From Callipepla californica brunnescens (taxonomy: Eukaryota; Chordata; Aves; Galliformes; Odontophoridae), in NCBI GenBank assembly GCA_023055505.1, contig JALIRH010000002.1, forward strand, positions 25,798,437-25,862,436: a stretch of DNA of 64,000 nt, read 5' to 3'. A program made the translations under genes and the position numbers. This document shows, piece by piece, positions 61,400-64,000 of the stretch. The notes below the pieces were generated by a model, which saw only the letters and a program-made list of their open reading frames with translations, made no database searches and was not told where the DNA came from. The number at the start of each line of letters is the position of its first letter. Positions within the stretch are counted from its first letter, which is position 1.

Positions 61400-61575
61400 A
61401 GAACACCTTCTCTGCACCGGCCAGGGACTGGCTCTTAAAACTTACACTACTTCAGTGACCAAAGCTTCATGCTCCATGCTTCTTTATTTTATTTCCTTTT
61501 ATTGGAAAAATGACTGCATTATGATTTGATATTCCTGAGCCATAGTGTGACTAATCCAAAGTATTATGGTGTCTC

Positions 61576-61581
61576 AATAAA
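61576..61581 (+). terminator. PMP2: PMP2 poly(A) signal
   Basis: A canonical AATAAA 177 bases after the PMP2 stop, followed by GT-rich sequence (GGAGTGTCTG). This is the only good signal in the 3' flank. Confidence 0.85.
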
Positions 61582-61599
61582 AGCTTCTCAATACGTGAA

Positions 61600-64000
61600 A
61601 TGGAGTGTCTGCGCATCAATTTTTTAAGTTTGCTTTCTTGGATGCCACCCATCTTTTCTGTTGCTCCTGTCTGTCTAAGTGATCAGGCTATTTCTTCATA
61701 AAATACAAAAATGCAACCGATCTGACTCTGGGAGAGGGCTAACACTGTTTCCTTGTTGTGTGCTAAAGCTCTCATCTCATGGCTGCAATATTACTTTCCT
61801 GTAAATGATTTTATTGCTGAATAGATCCTATAGGGAAAATCATCTTAACCACAATAATTTTTGACTTGCAGTATGATTTATTGTTTCAGTCATACAGTTT
61901 TATTGCATAATTTGTTCATTCTCATCCTAAAATGCTTATACTTTGCTTTGTACCAATTTCTATAACCTGCATTTGGTTGGAAGAGAACAGCTTTTGCAGG
62001 ATGAATTATCAAGATATAACCCATGTTTCTCTTCCCAGCAGCTCTTGAACTGTCAAAAGATGTGTGGAACAGGTCTGAATGAACTCCAGAAATCTTAATG
62101 CTAGAGAGTCTCATTTTGCAAAGCATTCCACCCTACTTCTAGCATTTTTTAAACATGGGTTTAGTGTTAAGTGCACAAAGGAGATTTCAATGGATAGAAT
62201 TTTCCACTAAACCCAGTAGAGTAGATAAGCTGTTCATTCTCCCCATTGTACTTACTCTGTGCTTTTAGCTAAGGAAAAAAGAGAAAATCTCCTTAATCCA
62301 AAAGCATTGCAGCAGCTTATTATTTTTTGCCTTGCTGGTATTCAGTAATACTGCAGAATTCATGTTAACAGCACTAAGAGTAGTATTTCTTCCCTTTTCA
62401 TCACCTTCATGTCATCACGCAGGACTCTCTATGCCTTCTCTGGGGGGTTAAAACTGCTGTGGTAGGCAGATGTGTTTATTTTGGCTTGTTAGAAGCTGTA
62501 GTGCTAATGTGAACCTTTGCCTACTGGTTCTGCAGTCAAGAACATGAACGCTCACCGTAGGTGAGATCCTGAATGTCTGAATCAGAGTGACTGAGCAGAT
62601 AATTAAGAAGAGAATGTCATATGTAAATGCAGAATGTAAAGGTCACTTTTCTTCTCTATCTATTACAGGAAAAGCTAGTGATTAGGTCCAGCTTTGGTCA
62701 CAATTGTATAGATGCATACTCACTGGGGGCAGCTGCCTGAAGGCACAAAGAGACATCCTAGAAAATACAAGCTGTGAGAGAAGGCTGGAGATCAGTAGAC
62801 AAATTTGTGCTGGTTTCTAACCGAAGTGGGAGTAAGAAGGGAGCAAATTCTTCAGTTTCACCATTAAACTTCACATTTGTGAGAGTCAGAGTTTCTGTGA
62901 CTTAAAGTTCTCGGTATCTGTAACAAGGATTGTAAGTAAAGTACTGCCCCTTGTAACATAACATCGTTCACAAGCCGACTGCAGTCACAGATTTTAACTG
63001 AAGACAATCCACCAGGCTCCAACAAAAACAGCCCCACGACATGAACTGATGCTGCAGATTTTGTTTGTTCTGCTAGACCCTTAACAGAGAGCTGAAATAA
63101 GCACTTTACACAGCTCAGCATCTACGGGGTATGCAACAGCCTGAAGTTTTGTGCTGGACTTTTAATCTAGATTTTTGCACTTTAGCTGCTGAACAGTCTC
63201 CTCTCAGAGTAGTATAGTCCCAGTGAGGCTGCCAGAGCTGCCTGCCCTGTCCCAGCTCTTCTCCAGCTCTGAGCTGCAGGCAAAGCAGTGGTGAGTGCTG
63301 CAAACACGCTCTTGATTTCCTTTGCTTCTCTTTCAGCAATCTGTAAATGCTTCTCTAAGGTTAAATGGAAATTTTCCCTCTCCAAATTAATATCAGTTTT
63401 CAGGTTTTTTTTTTACTTCCTCAAGAAAAGGAAATGAACATTCAGTTTGGTACAAGCTGTGTTTTTCTAGCACTGGGGAAAAAAAATAGAACTGTTCAGT
63501 CAGACCTCATTCATTTAATATCTTCTTCTTTCTCTCACACAACCCATCTTCCTCCCTTTCTCTGTATGGGTTTTTAAATTTCATTTAATCTTCCAGAATC
63601 TGAGGATTAAAATGTCGGTAGCTTTTGGCTTTAAAATTCCTAATGAGCTGCAGATATGTTAATGGAATCCTGGTATTTGGTTTTCACTCCATATGAAGGT
63701 CACTTCAAAATATCATGTGAGCTGGGGACTTTCCAAAACAGGAAAAGTGCAACCGGACTGATAGTGTGGAAGGCAAAAACAATGAGGCAGGTGGCACAAA
63801 TCAGTGCAGAAATGGAGTGCTCTGGGATACTGCAGCCTGTAAAGCAGTCTTCGGAGTCTCCAGAAGAAATTAAAGTGAATATGAACCATGTTGTCTAAAA
63901 GTTTATTTTGTGCCTGACTATAGAACAGCTTTTTACCTTTCCTAATCATTTTACACAGGCCAGATAGTCATAGAATGAATGTCCAACTGAGGTACGATGC
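61600..64000. other. intergenic downstream of PMP2
   Basis: Unique AT-rich sequence with short chance open frames on both strands. In other vertebrates FABP5 lies beyond PMP2; no FABP5 exon is present up to the window end. The last 35 bases contain 'catagaatgaatg', possibly the start of another antisense CR1. Confidence 0.55.

Noticed and set aside
63966..64000. Possible CR1 3' end 'catagaatgaatg' at the window edge
   Set aside because: Too short to distinguish from chance; the diagnostic block would lie outside the window.

Overview
This is a vertebrate nuclear window, almost certainly from a bird and probably a galliform such as chicken. The evidence is compact intron-exon genes with GT-AG junctions, AATAAA poly(A) signals, one CpG island, and interspersed repeats that are nearly all CR1-type LINE fragments. 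Many of these carry the CR1 3' end, (ATTCTATG)n preceded by a 'gaggtcccttccaacc'-like block. The species call is inference; the gene calls rest on exon translations with correct phases.

Layout, all genes on the + strand: (1) 1-3733, the 3' part of ZFAND1 (five coding exons, second AN1 zinc finger onward). (2) 5980-6510, a CpG-island promoter with a perfect NRF1-type palindrome, followed by IMPA1 (non-coding exon 1, eight coding exons, 278 aa, stop at 14626). (3) 14627-48720, about 34 kb without a recognisable gene, carrying many CR1 copies, a compound microsatellite, a long decayed CR1 reverse-transcriptase region (38.1-40.1 kb) and some CTCF-like motifs. (4) FABP4, 48850-51989 (four exons, 132 aa). 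(5) About 5.3 kb with CR1 fragments. (6) PMP2/FABP8, 57630-61399 (four exons, 132 aa). (7) 61.6-64 kb, intergenic with no gene seen.

The order ZFAND1-IMPA1-FABP4-PMP2 in one orientation matches the mammalian block, but SLC10A5, FABP12 and FABP9, which lie inside that block in human, are not visible here. ZFAND1 links stress-granule clearance to the proteasome. IMPA1 makes free inositol. FABP4 and PMP2 are tandem paralogous fatty-acid carriers with identical exon structure, 69% identical proteins, and the same promoter layout (ATTGG about 37 bp before TTTAAA).

I found no evidence of a new multi-gene system. The most useful leads are two abutting perfect inverted repeats about 0.85 kb upstream of FABP4, a predicted out-of-frame overlapping uORF on IMPA1, a GC-AG intron in ZFAND1, the shared FABP promoter architecture, and CTCF-like motifs in convergent orientation between IMPA1 and the FABP pair.
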